DNA of 64,000 bases from Thiobacillus sp. (GCA_024709425.1 JANJWS010000103.1:28078-92077); one strand, 5' to 3'; numbered from the stretch's first letter, positions 27,549 to 37,522 are shown. Notes: a model not told the origin generated them from the letters alone. Numbers and translations: made by a program.

Positions 27549-28733
27549 TTACGCCCAGCGCCCTGCCCCGAGAATGCCAAGCACCACGCGTACACCACTG
27601 TATGCGAGCGATGAAAGGATGCGTCCTGGCCAGGGGCGCCGTTGCCAGTCGGCAGGCGCGAGCGCTTCGGCGCCGGCCAGAGCTGTATCGAGGCGGGTGC
27701 CGAGTTCACGCGCGAAGGTCTCGTCATCGGCAACGATATTCGCTTCCCGTGCCAGCAACAGGCTGAACGGGTCGATGTTGCTCGAACCAACGGTGGCCCA
27801 ATGCCAGTCGACCAACGCCGCCTTGGCATGCAGTTCGCTTGCGTGGTACTCGTGGATTTCCACGCCCGCTGTGAGCAATTCACGGTACAGCGCACGTGCA
27901 GCAAGCTGGAAGAAGGGGTGATCGGTATGACCCTGCACCAGCAGGCGTACTCGTACACCGCGCGCCGCGGCACGCTTGAGCAATGTGCGGAAGCGGCGCC
28001 CCGGAAGGAAGTAGGCATTGGCGATGACAATATCGTGACGGGCGAGGGCGAGTGCCGCGAGGTACACCCGCTCGATGTCGTGACGGTGGGCGAAATTGTT
28101 GCGCACGACGAAGGCTGCACGGGTGCGGCCATCGGTCGGCCAGGATGGCTCGATGCGGACGCGCCGGTCGTTGCGTTGTAACCGGGTCAGCGCCACCAAC
28201 TGCCACAGGCGACGCACGCTCCGATGGATGTCGGCCAGCAGCGGCCCCTGCACTTCAACACTGAAGTCGAGCCGAGGGGCGGCAAAACGAACCGGCTCGA
28301 AGTCGTCGATGAAATTCATGCCACCGAGGAAGGCGACACGAGCATCGACGACCACAATCTTGCGGTGCAACCGGCGCAGGCTCCTTGGGTTGGCTTGCCA
28401 GCGGCCGACGAGGGGCCGATAGACGAGCACCTCCGCACCGGCGGTTTCGAGCGCGGCACGCCATTCAGCCGGCCAATCGCGCGAGCCGACCCCATCGATC
28501 ATCACCCGCACCACAACACCCCGCCCTGCCGCACGCATCAGCGCATCACGCACCGCCACACCGCTCGGATCAGCATTGAAGATATAGGTCTCCACATGGA
28601 TTTCCACCTTTGCCGCGTCGAGTGCCGCAACCAGCGCGGGAAAGAATTCGACACCGCTTTGCAGCAGGCGCACGTGGTTGCCCGATACCAGCTCGACACT
28701 GCGAAAAAAGCGTGTTCTCAGGCGCGTTTCCAT
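27549..28733 (-). CDS. clsB: Cardiolipin synthase B-type phospholipase D
   Basis: 394 aa from ATG 28733 (METRLRTRFF); the track start adds 20 residues. Two HKD motifs are intact: HRKIVVVDARVAFLGG and HAKAALVDWHWATVGSSN. The second half ends in a hydrophobic segment (ILSSLAYSGVRVVLGILGA). E. coli ClsB (YbhO) makes cardiolipin from phosphatidylglycerol and phosphatidylethanolamine. Upstream lies an EEP-family gene like ybhP, so the ybhP-ybhO pairing is conserved. Confidence 0.93.
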   Translation of the reverse strand: METRLRTRFFRSVELVSGNHVRLLQSGVEFFPALVAALDAAKVEIHVETYIFNADPSGVAVRDALMRAAGRGVVVRVMIDGVGSRDWPAEWRAALETAGAEVLVYRPLVGRWQANPRSLRRLHRKIVVVDARVAFLGGMNFIDDFEPVRFAAPRLDFSVEVQGPLLADIHRSVRRLWQLVALTRLQRNDRRVRIEPSWPTDGRTRAAFVVRNNFAHRHDIERVYLAALALARHDIVIANAYFLPGRRFRTLLKRAAARGVRVRLLVQGHTDHPFFQLAARALYRELLTAGVEIHEYHASELHAKAALVDWHWATVGSSNIDPFSLLLAREANIVADDETFARELGTRLDTALAGAEALAPADWQRRPWPGRILSSLAYSGVRVVLGILGAGRWA

Positions 28734-28963
28734 GAACCGCAGCTTACCCTGTCCATTGACGTGACGGTTGCCCTCAATGCTCCGATAGCACAACGGCGGG
28801 AGTCGTTCCTTCCGATTACGGGCCGAGCCGCGTCATGCCGGCACATCGTGTTCATCACGCCGCGGGGCGCCCGCCGCCCCGCAGGATCGGAGCCCGCGGC
28901 ACGTTTGTCAGGCGCATCCGCCCCGGTCAACCCATCGACGCGGCAGTCCGCGCCCCGACGTCG

Positions 28964-29719
28964 TCAGCCCGTCGGGCTGAGCTTGGCAGTCAGCGCGGCG
29001 TGGTCGGAAATTCGGTGCCACGCATTCCCGGTATGGACGTGCGCGGACTCGATGCTGAAGCGGCGCACGTAGATGCGGTCCAGCTGAAACATGGGAAATA
29101 TGGAAGGGTAGCTACGAGCGGGCCTGCCATGATGGGTTTCGAACACCTCCATCAAACCGAGTTCATCCGCGAAATAGCGGCCGACCCGGACACGCCAGTC
29201 ATTGAAATCGCCCGCAAGGATGAGTGGCGCGTCGTCGGGCACCATGGCGCGCACACGCGCTGCGATCATCGCCAGCTGGCGGCGGCGTCCGCCCTCATTC
29301 AACGCCAGATGCACATTGATACAGTGAACCGGCATACCGACACCCGGCACCTCGATCTCGCAATGCAACATGCCCCGGCTTTCGAAGGCATGGGCCGAGA
29401 TGTCCTCGTTCTCCCACGACAGGATCCTGTGGCGCGACAGGATGGCGTTGCCATGGTGGCCGGTATCGTAGACGCAATTCTTGCCGTAGGCAAAGTCGGT
29501 GTAGACGTGGCCGGCGAGGAACTCGTGCTGCGGTTTGCTCGGCCAGTGCTGAAAGCGGCTGGCGCGCAGCCCGTGGCTGTGTTGCACTTCCTGCAGAAAG
29601 ACGATGTCCGACCCGAGGGTGCCGAGGCGCTCGCGCAGCTCGTGGACGGTCAGTCGCCGGTTGAACTGCGACAGGCCCTTGTGGATGTTGTAGCTGGCGA
29701 TCTGGATCGGTTGGGTCAT
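28964..29719 (-). CDS. Endonuclease/exonuclease/phosphatase family protein (YbhP-like)
   Basis: 251 aa, ATG start. EEP-fold motifs: ASYNIHKGLS, FLQEVQ (metal Glu), LAGDFNDWR, LDRIYV and ISDHAAL with the catalytic Asp-His. There is no signal peptide. It precedes clsB by 230 bp, as ybhP precedes ybhO in E. coli. That intergenic stretch holds no ORF or motif I can support. The substrate (nucleic acid, phospholipid or phosphosugar) is unknown; the clsB link hints at phospholipid metabolism. Confidence 0.88.
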   Translation of the reverse strand: MTQPIQIASYNIHKGLSQFNRRLTVHELRERLGTLGSDIVFLQEVQHSHGLRASRFQHWPSKPQHEFLAGHVYTDFAYGKNCVYDTGHHGNAILSRHRILSWENEDISAHAFESRGMLHCEIEVPGVGMPVHCINVHLALNEGGRRRQLAMIAARVRAMVPDDAPLILAGDFNDWRVRVGRYFADELGLMEVFETHHGRPARSYPSIFPMFQLDRIYVRRFSIESAHVHTGNAWHRISDHAALTAKLSPTG

Positions 29720-29728
29720 ATCGTCTAA

Positions 29729-30169
29729 TTATATTCGTCCCGGTAGCTCGCGAATGGCGGCAGCGTTGCTGGGGGAAAAACAGCGCTCGGCGGCGGCCTG
29801 CCAGGGCAGCCAGCAGTGCTGGGTGTGCTCGCCTGGCGCCAGGATGACCGGTGCCGGGACGGGAAGTTTCAGGCCGAATACGTGCTCGGTGTTGTGGGTA
29901 ACGCCGGGAGCGTAGCGGTGGCGCCAGCGCGGGTAGATTTCGTAGCACGTCTCGATGCCCCAGGCAGTGAGTTCGTGGGCGGCGGCGTCGAGCCCGGTTT
30001 CCTCGCGGAGTTCGCGGACGGCAGTCTCGAACAGGGTTTCGCCGGGATCCTGCGAGCCGGTGACCGACTGCCAGAAGCCCGGTGCGTCGGTGCGTTCCAT
30101 CAGCAACACCTGGCCGTCGGCAGTGTGGACGACGACCAGCACGGATACGGGAATTTTGTAGACGGTCAC
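29729..30169 (-). CDS. nudB: Dihydroneopterin triphosphate diphosphatase (Nudix)
   Basis: 146 aa from GTG 30169, overlapping the DUF2322 stop as GTGA. The Nudix box is GSQDPGETLFETAVRELREETGL. Surrounding motifs (YKIPVSVLVVVHT, GFWQSVTG, TEHVFGL) match NudB/NtpA, which removes pyrophosphate from dihydroneopterin triphosphate in folate synthesis. It is downstream of aspS, as in E. coli and many betaproteobacteria. Confidence 0.93.
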   Translation of the reverse strand: MTVYKIPVSVLVVVHTADGQVLLMERTDAPGFWQSVTGSQDPGETLFETAVRELREETGLDAAAHELTAWGIETCYEIYPRWRHRYAPGVTHNTEHVFGLKLPVPAPVILAPGEHTQHCWLPWQAAAERCFSPSNAAAIRELPGRI

Positions 30170-30471
30170 TCGATGCGGGCGTTGAGCGGCGCGCCGCTGG
30201 CCATGAGGCCGATGAGGCGGTCGATGTTGGGATGCTTGCCGGGATGGCGGCTGGCGTCCTCGGTGTGCTCGGCGAAGATGGCCAGCCCCTCGGCCGCGGC
30301 CTCTGCGTTGATCGCGCCGTATTGCTGCAGCAGATAGGCATACACGCGAAACGACCCGGCGCTGCCGGGCGCGTTGGCGATGGTGCCGACCTCGGCGCCG
30401 GCGGCATCGGTGAGGACGATCCGGGTGCCGGCGAATTCAGGCAGGGTTTTCAGGGTATCGGCGAATTTCAT
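30166..30471 (-). CDS. DUF2322 family protein
   Basis: 101 aa, ATG with AAGGA 5 nt upstream. A beta-rich N-terminus (FAGTRIVLTDAAGAEVGTIANAPG) is followed by helices (VYAYLLQQYGAINAEAAAEGLAIFAEHTEDA) and a HPGKHPNIDRL motif. I recognise it as the short DUF2322 family found beside aspS/nudB in betaproteobacteria. It is cytoplasmic with no known function. It overlaps nudB by 4 bp. Confidence 0.8.
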   Translation of the reverse strand: MKFADTLKTLPEFAGTRIVLTDAAGAEVGTIANAPGSAGSFRVYAYLLQQYGAINAEAAAEGLAIFAEHTEDASRHPGKHPNIDRLIGLMASGAPLNARIE

Positions 30472-30505
30472 TTCGATTCCTTCGCAGGCGGCGCGGGTCC
30501 AAATT

Positions 30506-30579
30506 GTGGGAGGCCCGCCCTCGGGCCGATTGCCGGCAATCGCACTGTGCGGGCAATCGCGCCGGGGCGGCGCTCCTAC
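30506..30579. repeat. REPIN-like pair of inverted REP sequences
   Basis: GTGGGAGGCCCGCCCTCGG...GATTGCC on the plus strand faces GTAGGAGCGCCGCCCCGG...GATTGCC on the minus strand. The ~29-nt units align with only a few differences and each ends in GATTGCC. This is the GTRGGAGC-type REP layout spread by RAYT transposases. It fills the 117-bp gap between aspS and DUF2322. Confidence 0.75.
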
Positions 30580-30588
30580 GAGCGCGCG

Positions 30589-32382
30589 TCAAGCGGCCTT
30601 GTCGCTGCCCGCCGGGTTGCGCAGGCGGATGTGCAGCTCGCGCAACTGCTTGTCGTCGACCACGTTGGGGGCGTTGGTCATGAGGCAGGAGGCGCGCTGG
30701 GTCTTGGGGAAGGCGATGACGTCGCGGATGGACTCGGCGCCGGTCATCAGGGTGACCAGGCGATCGAGACCGAAGGCGAGGCCGCCGTGCGGCGGCGCGC
30801 CGTACTGCAGGGCGTCGAGCAGGAAACCGAATTTCTCGCGGCGTTCCTCGGCGCCGATGTTGAGCGCGGCGAACACCTTCTCCTGCACCACCTCACGATG
30901 GATACGCACTGAGCCGCCGCCGACTTCCCAGCCGTTCAGTACCATGTCGTAGGCTTTCGACAAGCACTTGCCCGGATCGGTCGCAAGCCAGTCCTCGTGG
31001 CCGTCCTTCGGCGCGGTGAAGGGATGGTGCAGCGCGTCCCAGCGGTTCTCGTCCTCGTTGTATTCGAACATGGGGAAATCGACCACCCACAGCGGCGCCC
31101 AGGCGCGGCCGTCGAGGTGGCCCTTCTCATGGCCAACCTTGAGGCGCAGCGCGCCGAGCGCATCGTTCACCACCTTGGCGCGGTCGGCGCCGAAAAAGAC
31201 GAGGTCGCCGTTCTGCGCGCCGGTGCGCTCGATGACGGCTTTCAGCGACGCTTCGGACAGGTTCTTGACGATGGGCGACTGCAGGCCCGCTTCGTTCAAC
31301 TGGCTGACGTCGTTGACCTTGATGTAGGCGAGGCCCTTGGCGCCGTAGATCTTGACGAATTCGGTGTAGCCGTCGATCTCGCTGCGGGTGAGCGCAGCGC
31401 CGCCAGGGATGCGCAGCGCGGCGACGCGGCCTTTCGGATCGCTGGCCGGGCCGGAGAAGACCTTGAACGCAACGTCCTTCATCACATCGCCGACATCGAC
31501 GATGTCCAGCGTCACCCGCATGTCGGGCTTGTCGGAGCCGTAGCGGTTCATCGCTTCGTGATAGGTCATGCGCGGGAAGGGATTCGGCAGTTCGATGCCC
31601 TGCGCCTTCTGCATCATGTCGCGGATCATGCCCTCGACGAGATTCATGATCTCCTCCTCGCCCATGAACGAGGTTTCCAGGTCGACCTGGGTGAACTCGG
31701 GCTGGCGGTCGGCGCGCAGGTCTTCGTCGCGGAAGCACTTGGTGATCTGGAAGTAGCGATCGAAGCCCGATACCATCAGCAGTTGCTTGAACAGCTGCGG
31801 CGACTGCGGCAGTGCGTAGAACATGCCGTCGTGCACGCGGGACGGCACCAGGTAGTCGCGCGCGCCTTCCGGGGTGGAGCGTGTCAGCATCGGCGTCTCG
31901 ACCTCGATGAAGCCGTGGGTGTCGAGGTAGTCGCGCATCAGCTTGGACACGCGATAACGCAGACGCATGTTCTTCTGCATCGGCTCGCGGCGCAGGTCGA
32001 GGTAGCGATACTGCAGGCGGATGTTCTCGTTGATGGTCTCGTCGTCGAGCTGGAACGGCGGTGTGAGCGAAGGGTTGAGGATCTCGATGCCCTGCGCCAG
32101 CACCTCGACCATGCCGGTCGCCTGGTTGGGGTTCTCGGTGCCGGCGGGGCGCGGCCTCACCTTGCCCACGATCTTCAGCACGAATTCGGCGCGCACGTCC
32201 TCGGCCAGCCTGAACGCATCCGGGGTGTCGGGATCGACCACCACCTGCACCTGGCCCTCGCGGTCCCTGAGGTCGATGAAGATGACGCCGCCGTGGTCGC
32301 GCCGGCGGTGCGCCCAGCCGCACAGGGTGACGCTGTTGCCGATGTCGACGGCGGAAACCCCGCCGCAGTAGTGAGTACGCAT
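30589..32382 (-). CDS. aspS: Aspartyl-tRNA synthetase
   Basis: 597 aa from ATG 32382 ([15 protein letters not shown]); the long track ORF runs through DUF502 in another frame. N-terminal OB-fold anticodon domain ([23 protein letters not shown]), class II motif 2 [16 protein letters not shown], a bacterial insertion domain with GAD fold, and motif 3 GLAFGLDRL. It charges tRNA-Asp. Whether it is discriminating or non-discriminating for tRNA-Asn cannot be settled here. It lies 8 bp after DUF502. Confidence 0.97.
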   Translation of the reverse strand: MRTHYCGGVSAVDIGNSVTLCGWAHRRRDHGGVIFIDLRDREGQVQVVVDPDTPDAFRLAEDVRAEFVLKIVGKVRPRPAGTENPNQATGMVEVLAQGIEILNPSLTPPFQLDDETINENIRLQYRYLDLRREPMQKNMRLRYRVSKLMRDYLDTHGFIEVETPMLTRSTPEGARDYLVPSRVHDGMFYALPQSPQLFKQLLMVSGFDRYFQITKCFRDEDLRADRQPEFTQVDLETSFMGEEEIMNLVEGMIRDMMQKAQGIELPNPFPRMTYHEAMNRYGSDKPDMRVTLDIVDVGDVMKDVAFKVFSGPASDPKGRVAALRIPGGAALTRSEIDGYTEFVKIYGAKGLAYIKVNDVSQLNEAGLQSPIVKNLSEASLKAVIERTGAQNGDLVFFGADRAKVVNDALGALRLKVGHEKGHLDGRAWAPLWVVDFPMFEYNEDENRWDALHHPFTAPKDGHEDWLATDPGKCLSKAYDMVLNGWEVGGGSVRIHREVVQEKVFAALNIGAEERREKFGFLLDALQYGAPPHGGLAFGLDRLVTLMTGAESIRDVIAFPKTQRASCLMTNAPNVVDDKQLRELHIRLRNPAGSDKAA

Positions 32383-32390
32383 GATTTTTC

Positions 32391-32993
32391 CTATTGAGTC
32401 AGGGTGCGCGCCTCGCCCGAGGCGACGCCCATCGAGATGATGTATTTCAGCGCGCGGTCGACGGACACGTCCAGTTCGACGACCTCGCTTCGTTTCACAT
32501 AAAAATAGAAACCGTTGACCGGGCTCGGCGTGGTAGGGATGAACACCGCGACGTGCTCGTCCGGCAGCGCACGCGCGACCTCGTCCGGGACGTTGGTCTG
32601 GAACGCCAGCGACCAGGCCTGCGGATGCGGATAGCGCACCAGCAGCACCTTGCGGAACGCGTGGCCGTTGCCCGACAGCAGCGTGTCGGACACCTGCTTG
32701 ACGCCACCGTAGATGGACTTCACGACCGGGATGCGAATAAGCAGGCGCTCCCAAAAATCGACGATTTTCTGGCCGAAGAAGTTGGTGGCGAACACGCCGG
32801 TGAGCAGGATCACCACCAGGGTAAGAATCACCCCCAGTCCGGGAATGCGCATGCCGATCCAAGCCTCCGGCTGCCAGTCCGACGGCAGAATGGTCAGGCT
32901 CTGGTCGAGCGTGCCGATCAGGAGATGGAGTACCCACAGGGTGATGCCGAGGGGTACCCAGATCAACAAGCCAGTGACGAAATAGCGCTTCAT
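32391..32993 (-). CDS. DUF502 family inner-membrane protein
   Basis: 200 aa from ATG 32993 ([22 protein letters not shown]). Two N-terminal transmembrane segments flank a ~25-aa periplasmic loop, then a cytoplasmic beta-rich domain with [13 protein letters not shown] and [18 protein letters not shown] typical of DUF502. The family has no established function, although plant homologs (LCV-type) exist. It lies between fmdB and aspS, its usual betaproteobacterial place. Confidence 0.9.
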   Translation of the reverse strand: MKRYFVTGLLIWVPLGITLWVLHLLIGTLDQSLTILPSDWQPEAWIGMRIPGLGVILTLVVILLTGVFATNFFGQKIVDFWERLLIRIPVVKSIYGGVKQVSDTLLSGNGHAFRKVLLVRYPHPQAWSLAFQTNVPDEVARALPDEHVAVFIPTTPSPVNGFYFYVKRSEVVELDVSVDRALKYIISMGVASGEARTLTQ

Positions 32994-33059
32994 CGGGGGC
33001 GTATCAAAAACAAAGAAGCGGGCGGCTTGCACCGCCCGCTTCCCGGTTGGGTCGCGTCC

Positions 33060-33317
33060 TCAGTGGCAGGCCGGACAGGCACTGGTGCCGCACGCGTGCG
33101 ACGGTGCCTCGGGCTTTGATTCCGCAGGCTTGTTGCCGCCCTTGAAATCGGTGGCATACCAGCCGGTACCCTTGAGGGCGAAGCCGGCCGCCGTGACCTG
33201 CTTGGCGTAGTCGGGCTTGCCACACGACGGACACACCGTCAGCACGGCATCGGACACTTTCTGCATTTCGTCCTGCGCAAAACCGCACGCACTGCATTTG
33301 TAGGCATAGATCGGCAT
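33060..33317 (-). CDS. FmdB-family zinc ribbon protein
   Basis: 85 aa from ATG 33317 (MPIYAYKCSACG). The paired Cys motifs CSACG and CPSCG form the FmdB/CxxC_CxxC_SSSS zinc ribbon. The C-terminus has a second Cys/His cluster (HACGTSACPACH). The role is unproven; it is often called a putative regulator. It heads the fmdB-DUF502-aspS group behind a perfect -10 element. Confidence 0.9.
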   Translation of the reverse strand: MPIYAYKCSACGFAQDEMQKVSDAVLTVCPSCGKPDYAKQVTAAGFALKGTGWYATDFKGGNKPAESKPEAPSHACGTSACPACH

Positions 33318-33348
33318 GAAAATTCTCCGACAATCAAGAAGTTGCGCC

Positions 33349-33354
33349 ATTATA
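33349..33354 (-). promoter_or_regulatory. -10 element TATAAT upstream of fmdB
   Basis: A perfect TATAAT on the minus strand lies about 32 nt before the fmdB start. No good -35 hexamer is found at 16-18 bp (TTTCGG at 17). It is the likely promoter of fmdB-DUF502-aspS. Confidence 0.5.
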
Positions 33355-33406
33355 CCCGCAAGCGCACCAGACCGAAATCGGGACTTTTACGGAGAATTTC
33401 AAGCCG

Positions 33407-35473
33407 CTACCAGGCAAGGCTCAGGCTTGCGTAGGCACGCCGGCTGAAAACGTTGGTGTCGCGAAACTCGGCGTAGTCCTCGCCCAGGTTCTGCCCGACC
33501 AGCGCGGCCTCCATGTCGTGCCCCTGCCAGGTCCAGCGGCGTGCCAGGCGCAGGTCAACGCGCGTGAAGCGTTCCGTGATGTCACCTTCGGACAGCCATT
33601 GCTGGCGGTCGCTGCGCTGGACGAACACGCTGGCGTCCCAGCCCTGCCCCATGCGATAGCGCCCGAGCAGGCTGAAACTGTTGCGCGGCGCCGAATGGGG
33701 AATGTCGTCTTCGAAACTTTGTGCCTCGGCCGCCATGTCCGCGGACAGGAACACCCGCGCAAAATTCGCGTCGACCTCCAGTTGCGGCGTCGGCCGCCAA
33801 CGCAGCTGGATTTCGCCGCCGCGCACGTCTGCCTTGCCAATGTTGGCGTACTTGCGTTCGATGGTGCGCTTCGACAACAGGCCATCATCGCTCGTATCGT
33901 AGTTGTTGCGCAGATAGCCGATGAAATCGTCGATGCGATCGTCGAACAACCGGATGTCATAGTCCAGCCGCGCGGCACGCCATGCACCGAGGTAGGCGAG
34001 TTCGCGCGACAGCACGCGCTCCGGCGCAAGCCCGTCGGACGGCACGGTGAAAATGTCGAGCACGTCGCCGGAATCGAGGCGGTAAGCCTGGTTGCCGTGT
34101 TCCTCGAAGAATGTCGGCGAACGATAGGCGCGCGAGATGCCTGCCCGAACCACGTGCCCCGGCGCGACGGTAAAGCTCGCGGCGAGACGCGGCGAGACGT
34201 CGAAACCGGTGAAGTAGTGGTGCTCCAGCATCGCGCCCGCATGCAGCAGCACAGCATCGTGCGCACGCCATTCGAGATTGCCGAAGACGCGTGCCATATC
34301 GCCGCGCCAGGTCTTGCCGGTGTCGTAGTAGTGTATGCCCGATACGGTTTCCTCCCGCACTTCGCCCCCCCAAACGCCGCGAAGAGCCGGACTCCACTGT
34401 TCGTTCACCTGCAGTTCGACATTGCTGCGGGTCTGCAGCAGATATTGGTCGAGCAGCAAAACGCCCAGCGGAGTCGTCGTACCGCTGAGATCCTGCCGCA
34501 GGTTGGCGTCGAAACGGTTGCGCGTGTGATACGCCTGCACCATCCATTCACGCCGCGCGGACTCCACCTTGCGGTAGCCAAGCTGAACGTACAGCGCGCG
34601 CGAATCCTGCTCCGGCGGCTCGATCAGACGGCGTGCATCGGTCTCGTCGTCGAGCACCCGTCCCGCCTGCCAGTCACCCTGCGACACACCGAACTGCGCC
34701 ATGAGTTCGGAGTCTCCGGACCGTTGCCAGTCGATGCGCCCATTCAGGAAGTAAGTCTTCCCGCCTTCCAGGTACCGGCCATTGTCCGGGGCGGCCTTGA
34801 AATCGACATCGCGTTCGAAGCGATCGTGTTCGCGCGCAGAAACGGTCAACCGGTAGCGCAGATCGTCCCGACCTCCACCATGCTGTGCCGTGAATCCGTT
34901 CGCGGACTGCTCGCCAGCGTGCATGAACACCCGGCTTCCCTGCGCCTGCGCGGCGGTGCGGGTGATGATGTTGATCACCGCGGCAAAGGCATTCGCCCCG
35001 TGCACGGTGGCATTGGGGCCGCGCACCACTTCGATGTGTTCGATGTCATCGACGGATAGCGGTAGATCGGTCCAGTACACCGCGCCGTAGTGCGGACTGT
35101 AGATCGAGCGCCCGTCGACCAGCACCTGGAAGCGGCGCGAATAGGCGTCGCCCATACCGTGATAGCCGGCCGCCCAGGTATTGTCGCGGGTATACGCGAC
35201 GGAGAAGCCCGGCACCAGGCGCAGCAGGTCGGGAATGTCGCGAAAACCCGAGGCACGGATCATGTCGCGGTCGATCACGGTCATCGCCGCCGGTGCTTCG
35301 TTCACCGGCTGCGACAGGCGCGACGCCGACAACACCACCGGCATGTCGTCGAGAAAATCGGTCTCGCTGACGGCCGCACGCGCAGGAGAAGAAAGGACCA
35401 GGGCGCCAAGCAGGGCGCTCAGGGCGCAACGCGCCCCGCCGCGCCCCCGCCCGGAATCGTGTTCAGTTTCCAC
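33407..35473 (-). CDS. TonB-dependent outer-membrane receptor (copy 1)
   Basis: 688 aa from GTG 35473. A signal peptide ends near SPARA. The plug domain runs from about residue 45 to 170 (PVVLSASRLSQPVNEAPAAM, IEVVRGPNA, GANAFAAVINIITR). A 22-strand-type barrel follows and ends with a C-terminal aromatic (LSLAW). It imports an unknown substrate with TonB energy. It lies 28 bp downstream of a close paralog on the same strand. No siderophore, haem or cobalamin genes sit beside it, so the ligand cannot be inferred. Confidence 0.92.
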   Translation of the reverse strand: METEHDSGRGRGGARCALSALLGALVLSSPARAAVSETDFLDDMPVVLSASRLSQPVNEAPAAMTVIDRDMIRASGFRDIPDLLRLVPGFSVAYTRDNTWAAGYHGMGDAYSRRFQVLVDGRSIYSPHYGAVYWTDLPLSVDDIEHIEVVRGPNATVHGANAFAAVINIITRTAAQAQGSRVFMHAGEQSANGFTAQHGGGRDDLRYRLTVSAREHDRFERDVDFKAAPDNGRYLEGGKTYFLNGRIDWQRSGDSELMAQFGVSQGDWQAGRVLDDETDARRLIEPPEQDSRALYVQLGYRKVESARREWMVQAYHTRNRFDANLRQDLSGTTTPLGVLLLDQYLLQTRSNVELQVNEQWSPALRGVWGGEVREETVSGIHYYDTGKTWRGDMARVFGNLEWRAHDAVLLHAGAMLEHHYFTGFDVSPRLAASFTVAPGHVVRAGISRAYRSPTFFEEHGNQAYRLDSGDVLDIFTVPSDGLAPERVLSRELAYLGAWRAARLDYDIRLFDDRIDDFIGYLRNNYDTSDDGLLSKRTIERKYANIGKADVRGGEIQLRWRPTPQLEVDANFARVFLSADMAAEAQSFEDDIPHSAPRNSFSLLGRYRMGQGWDASVFVQRSDRQQWLSEGDITERFTRVDLRLARRWTWQGHDMEAALVGQNLGEDYAEFRDTNVFSRRAYASLSLAW

Positions 35474-35501
35474 CCGCGCCGCCCCCCGCCGGCAACCCGT
35501 A

Positions 35502-37472
35502 TCACCACTTGATGCTCAGGCTACCATACACGCGGCGGCTGAAAACGTTCTCCATGCGGAATTCGCTGTAATCCTCGCCCAGGTCCTGCCCAACCAGCGC
35601 GGCCTCCATTTCGTGCCCCTGCCAGGTCCAGCGGCGCGCCAGGCGCGCATCCCAGCGGGTGAAGGCCTCGGTCCAGTCGCCCTCGCTGAGCCATTTCATG
35701 CGTCCCGAGCGATAGACACCCGCGCTCGCCGTCCAGCCACGTCCCAGGTCGTACCGCGCCAGCAGGCTGAACGTGTTGCGCGGTGCGGAGTCCTCCAGGT
35801 CCTTGTCGACGGACGGGTCGGCATGAATGAAGGCGCGCGCGTACTGTGCCGACAGCCTGAGCGCGGGCACGGGTTGCCAGTTGGCCTGCAGATCGCCGCC
35901 GCGCACGGTGAAGTCGTCGCGGTTATCAAAGCTGGCCGGGTCGCCATCGCTGTTAATGTAGTCGTAAATGGTGTCATGGAACAGCTTGGCGTCCAGTTGC
36001 AGGTGCAGCGCCGGGTAAAGGCCAACGTAGCCCACCTCGCGCGACACGATACGTTCCGGCTCAAGGGGATCCGACGGCGCAAAGATCTGCGCCACGGCGG
36101 TTCCCGTGGTGGTGTAGTAGGTGAGGTCCCCCTTCTGCTCGAAGAAGGTCGGCGAGCGGTAGGCCTGCGAAATGTTGAAACGCAGCGTGTGTCCCTCCGC
36201 CAGGGTGTAGTTGAGCGCCAGCCTCGGCGACACGTCGGTGCCGGTGAAATAGTGGTGCTCGAGCATCGCTCCGCCCTGCAGCAGCAAATCGGGACGCGCC
36301 CGCCATTCGAGATTGAGATAGGCGCGTGCCAGCGTGCCGTCGTGACTGTCGCCGGTATTGAAATAACGCCGGCTTTCCACCGACTCGTGGCGCACTTCCG
36401 CGCCCCATACCGCCCGCCAGTCCGGCGCCAGGCGTTGATTGCGCTGGAATTCGAGGTTGAAGCGGGTTTGCAGCTGATCAATGCCGGCTTCGAGCATGAA
36501 TGGTGTCGGCACCGGGGAAACCGGCGGGACCAGCGGAATGACGTTCGGTGCATCCGATGAATTGCGGGAGAAATAGCCCTGCAACATCCACTCGTCGTCG
36601 GCACTGTGCACGCGCCGAAAGCGGATCTGGACGTACTGTGCCGAAATATCCTGTCCGGCCGGTTCTTCCGGATGAGACGAAAGCCCCGCCTGCCAGTCAC
36701 CGACGGAAAGGCCGAAGTGCATGCTGATGTCATCCCTGGCAGACAGCCGATAATCGGCACGGCCGTTGACAAAATAGGTCTGCGAATCCTCGTACAGGCT
36801 TATCGGTGTCGTGTTGTCCAGCACTTCCCGCTCGAAACGGTCGCGCGTCTGCGCCGACAGCGTCATCCGATAGCGCAGATCGCCCTCCCCGCCGCCGTGG
36901 CGCAGGGTGACGCCGCTCATGCCGTGCTCGCCGTACTGAATGGACGCAAACGCGCCCGGCGTCTGGCTGGGATCCTTGGTGATGATGTTGATGACAGCGA
37001 GAAACGCATTGGCGCCGTAGATCGCGGCATTGGGGCCGCGCACCACCTCGATGCGCTCGATGTCGTCAACCGACAGCGGCAGTTCGCCCCAGTTTACCGC
37101 ACCGTAGGCGGCGCCATAGATGGAGCGGCCGTCGATCAGAACCTGGAAACGCCGCGAGAAGGCGTCGGCCATGCCGTGGTAGCCGATGGCCCAAGTGTTG
37201 TCGCGAGTGTAGGCAACGGAGAAACCCGGCACCAGGCGCAGCAGATCGGGAATATCGCGAAAACCGGAAGCGCGGATCGTGTCCTGGTCGATGACGGTGA
37301 CGGCCGCCGGGGCCTCGTTCACCGGCTGCGACAGGCGCGAGACAGAGAGAACGACCGGCAAATCGTCAAAGAAGTCGGCCTCGGTGACGGTCTGCGCGCG
37401 TGCAGGCGCGATACCGTCGAACAGGGCCGCAAGCGCCAGCACGGCGCAGGTTGCGGGTTGTACGCTATTCAC
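35502..37472 (-). CDS. TonB-dependent outer-membrane receptor (copy 2)
   Basis: 656 aa from GTG 37472. It has a signal peptide (ATCAVLALAALFDGIAPARA), then a plug nearly identical in places to copy 1 (SGFRDIPDLLRLVPGFSVAY, RRFQVLIDGRSIYG), and a more divergent barrel ending LSIKW. The pattern of conserved plug and diverged barrel loops fits duplication followed by ligand specialisation. It is upstream in the pair, so the promoter for both probably lies between it and ssb. Confidence 0.92.
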   Translation of the reverse strand: MNSVQPATCAVLALAALFDGIAPARAQTVTEADFFDDLPVVLSVSRLSQPVNEAPAAVTVIDQDTIRASGFRDIPDLLRLVPGFSVAYTRDNTWAIGYHGMADAFSRRFQVLIDGRSIYGAAYGAVNWGELPLSVDDIERIEVVRGPNAAIYGANAFLAVINIITKDPSQTPGAFASIQYGEHGMSGVTLRHGGGEGDLRYRMTLSAQTRDRFEREVLDNTTPISLYEDSQTYFVNGRADYRLSARDDISMHFGLSVGDWQAGLSSHPEEPAGQDISAQYVQIRFRRVHSADDEWMLQGYFSRNSSDAPNVIPLVPPVSPVPTPFMLEAGIDQLQTRFNLEFQRNQRLAPDWRAVWGAEVRHESVESRRYFNTGDSHDGTLARAYLNLEWRARPDLLLQGGAMLEHHYFTGTDVSPRLALNYTLAEGHTLRFNISQAYRSPTFFEQKGDLTYYTTTGTAVAQIFAPSDPLEPERIVSREVGYVGLYPALHLQLDAKLFHDTIYDYINSDGDPASFDNRDDFTVRGGDLQANWQPVPALRLSAQYARAFIHADPSVDKDLEDSAPRNTFSLLARYDLGRGWTASAGVYRSGRMKWLSEGDWTEAFTRWDARLARRWTWQGHEMEAALVGQDLGEDYSEFRMENVFSRRVYGSLSIKW

Positions 37473-37522
37473 CTCGTGCCGCCGTTCTCCGCTTCAATAT
37501 TCTGTCGGGGTGCCGAGGCTCA

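Noticed and set aside
26126-28132. 668-aa minus-strand ORF opposite ffh
   Set aside because: Spans antisense ffh and out-of-frame clsB; shadow.
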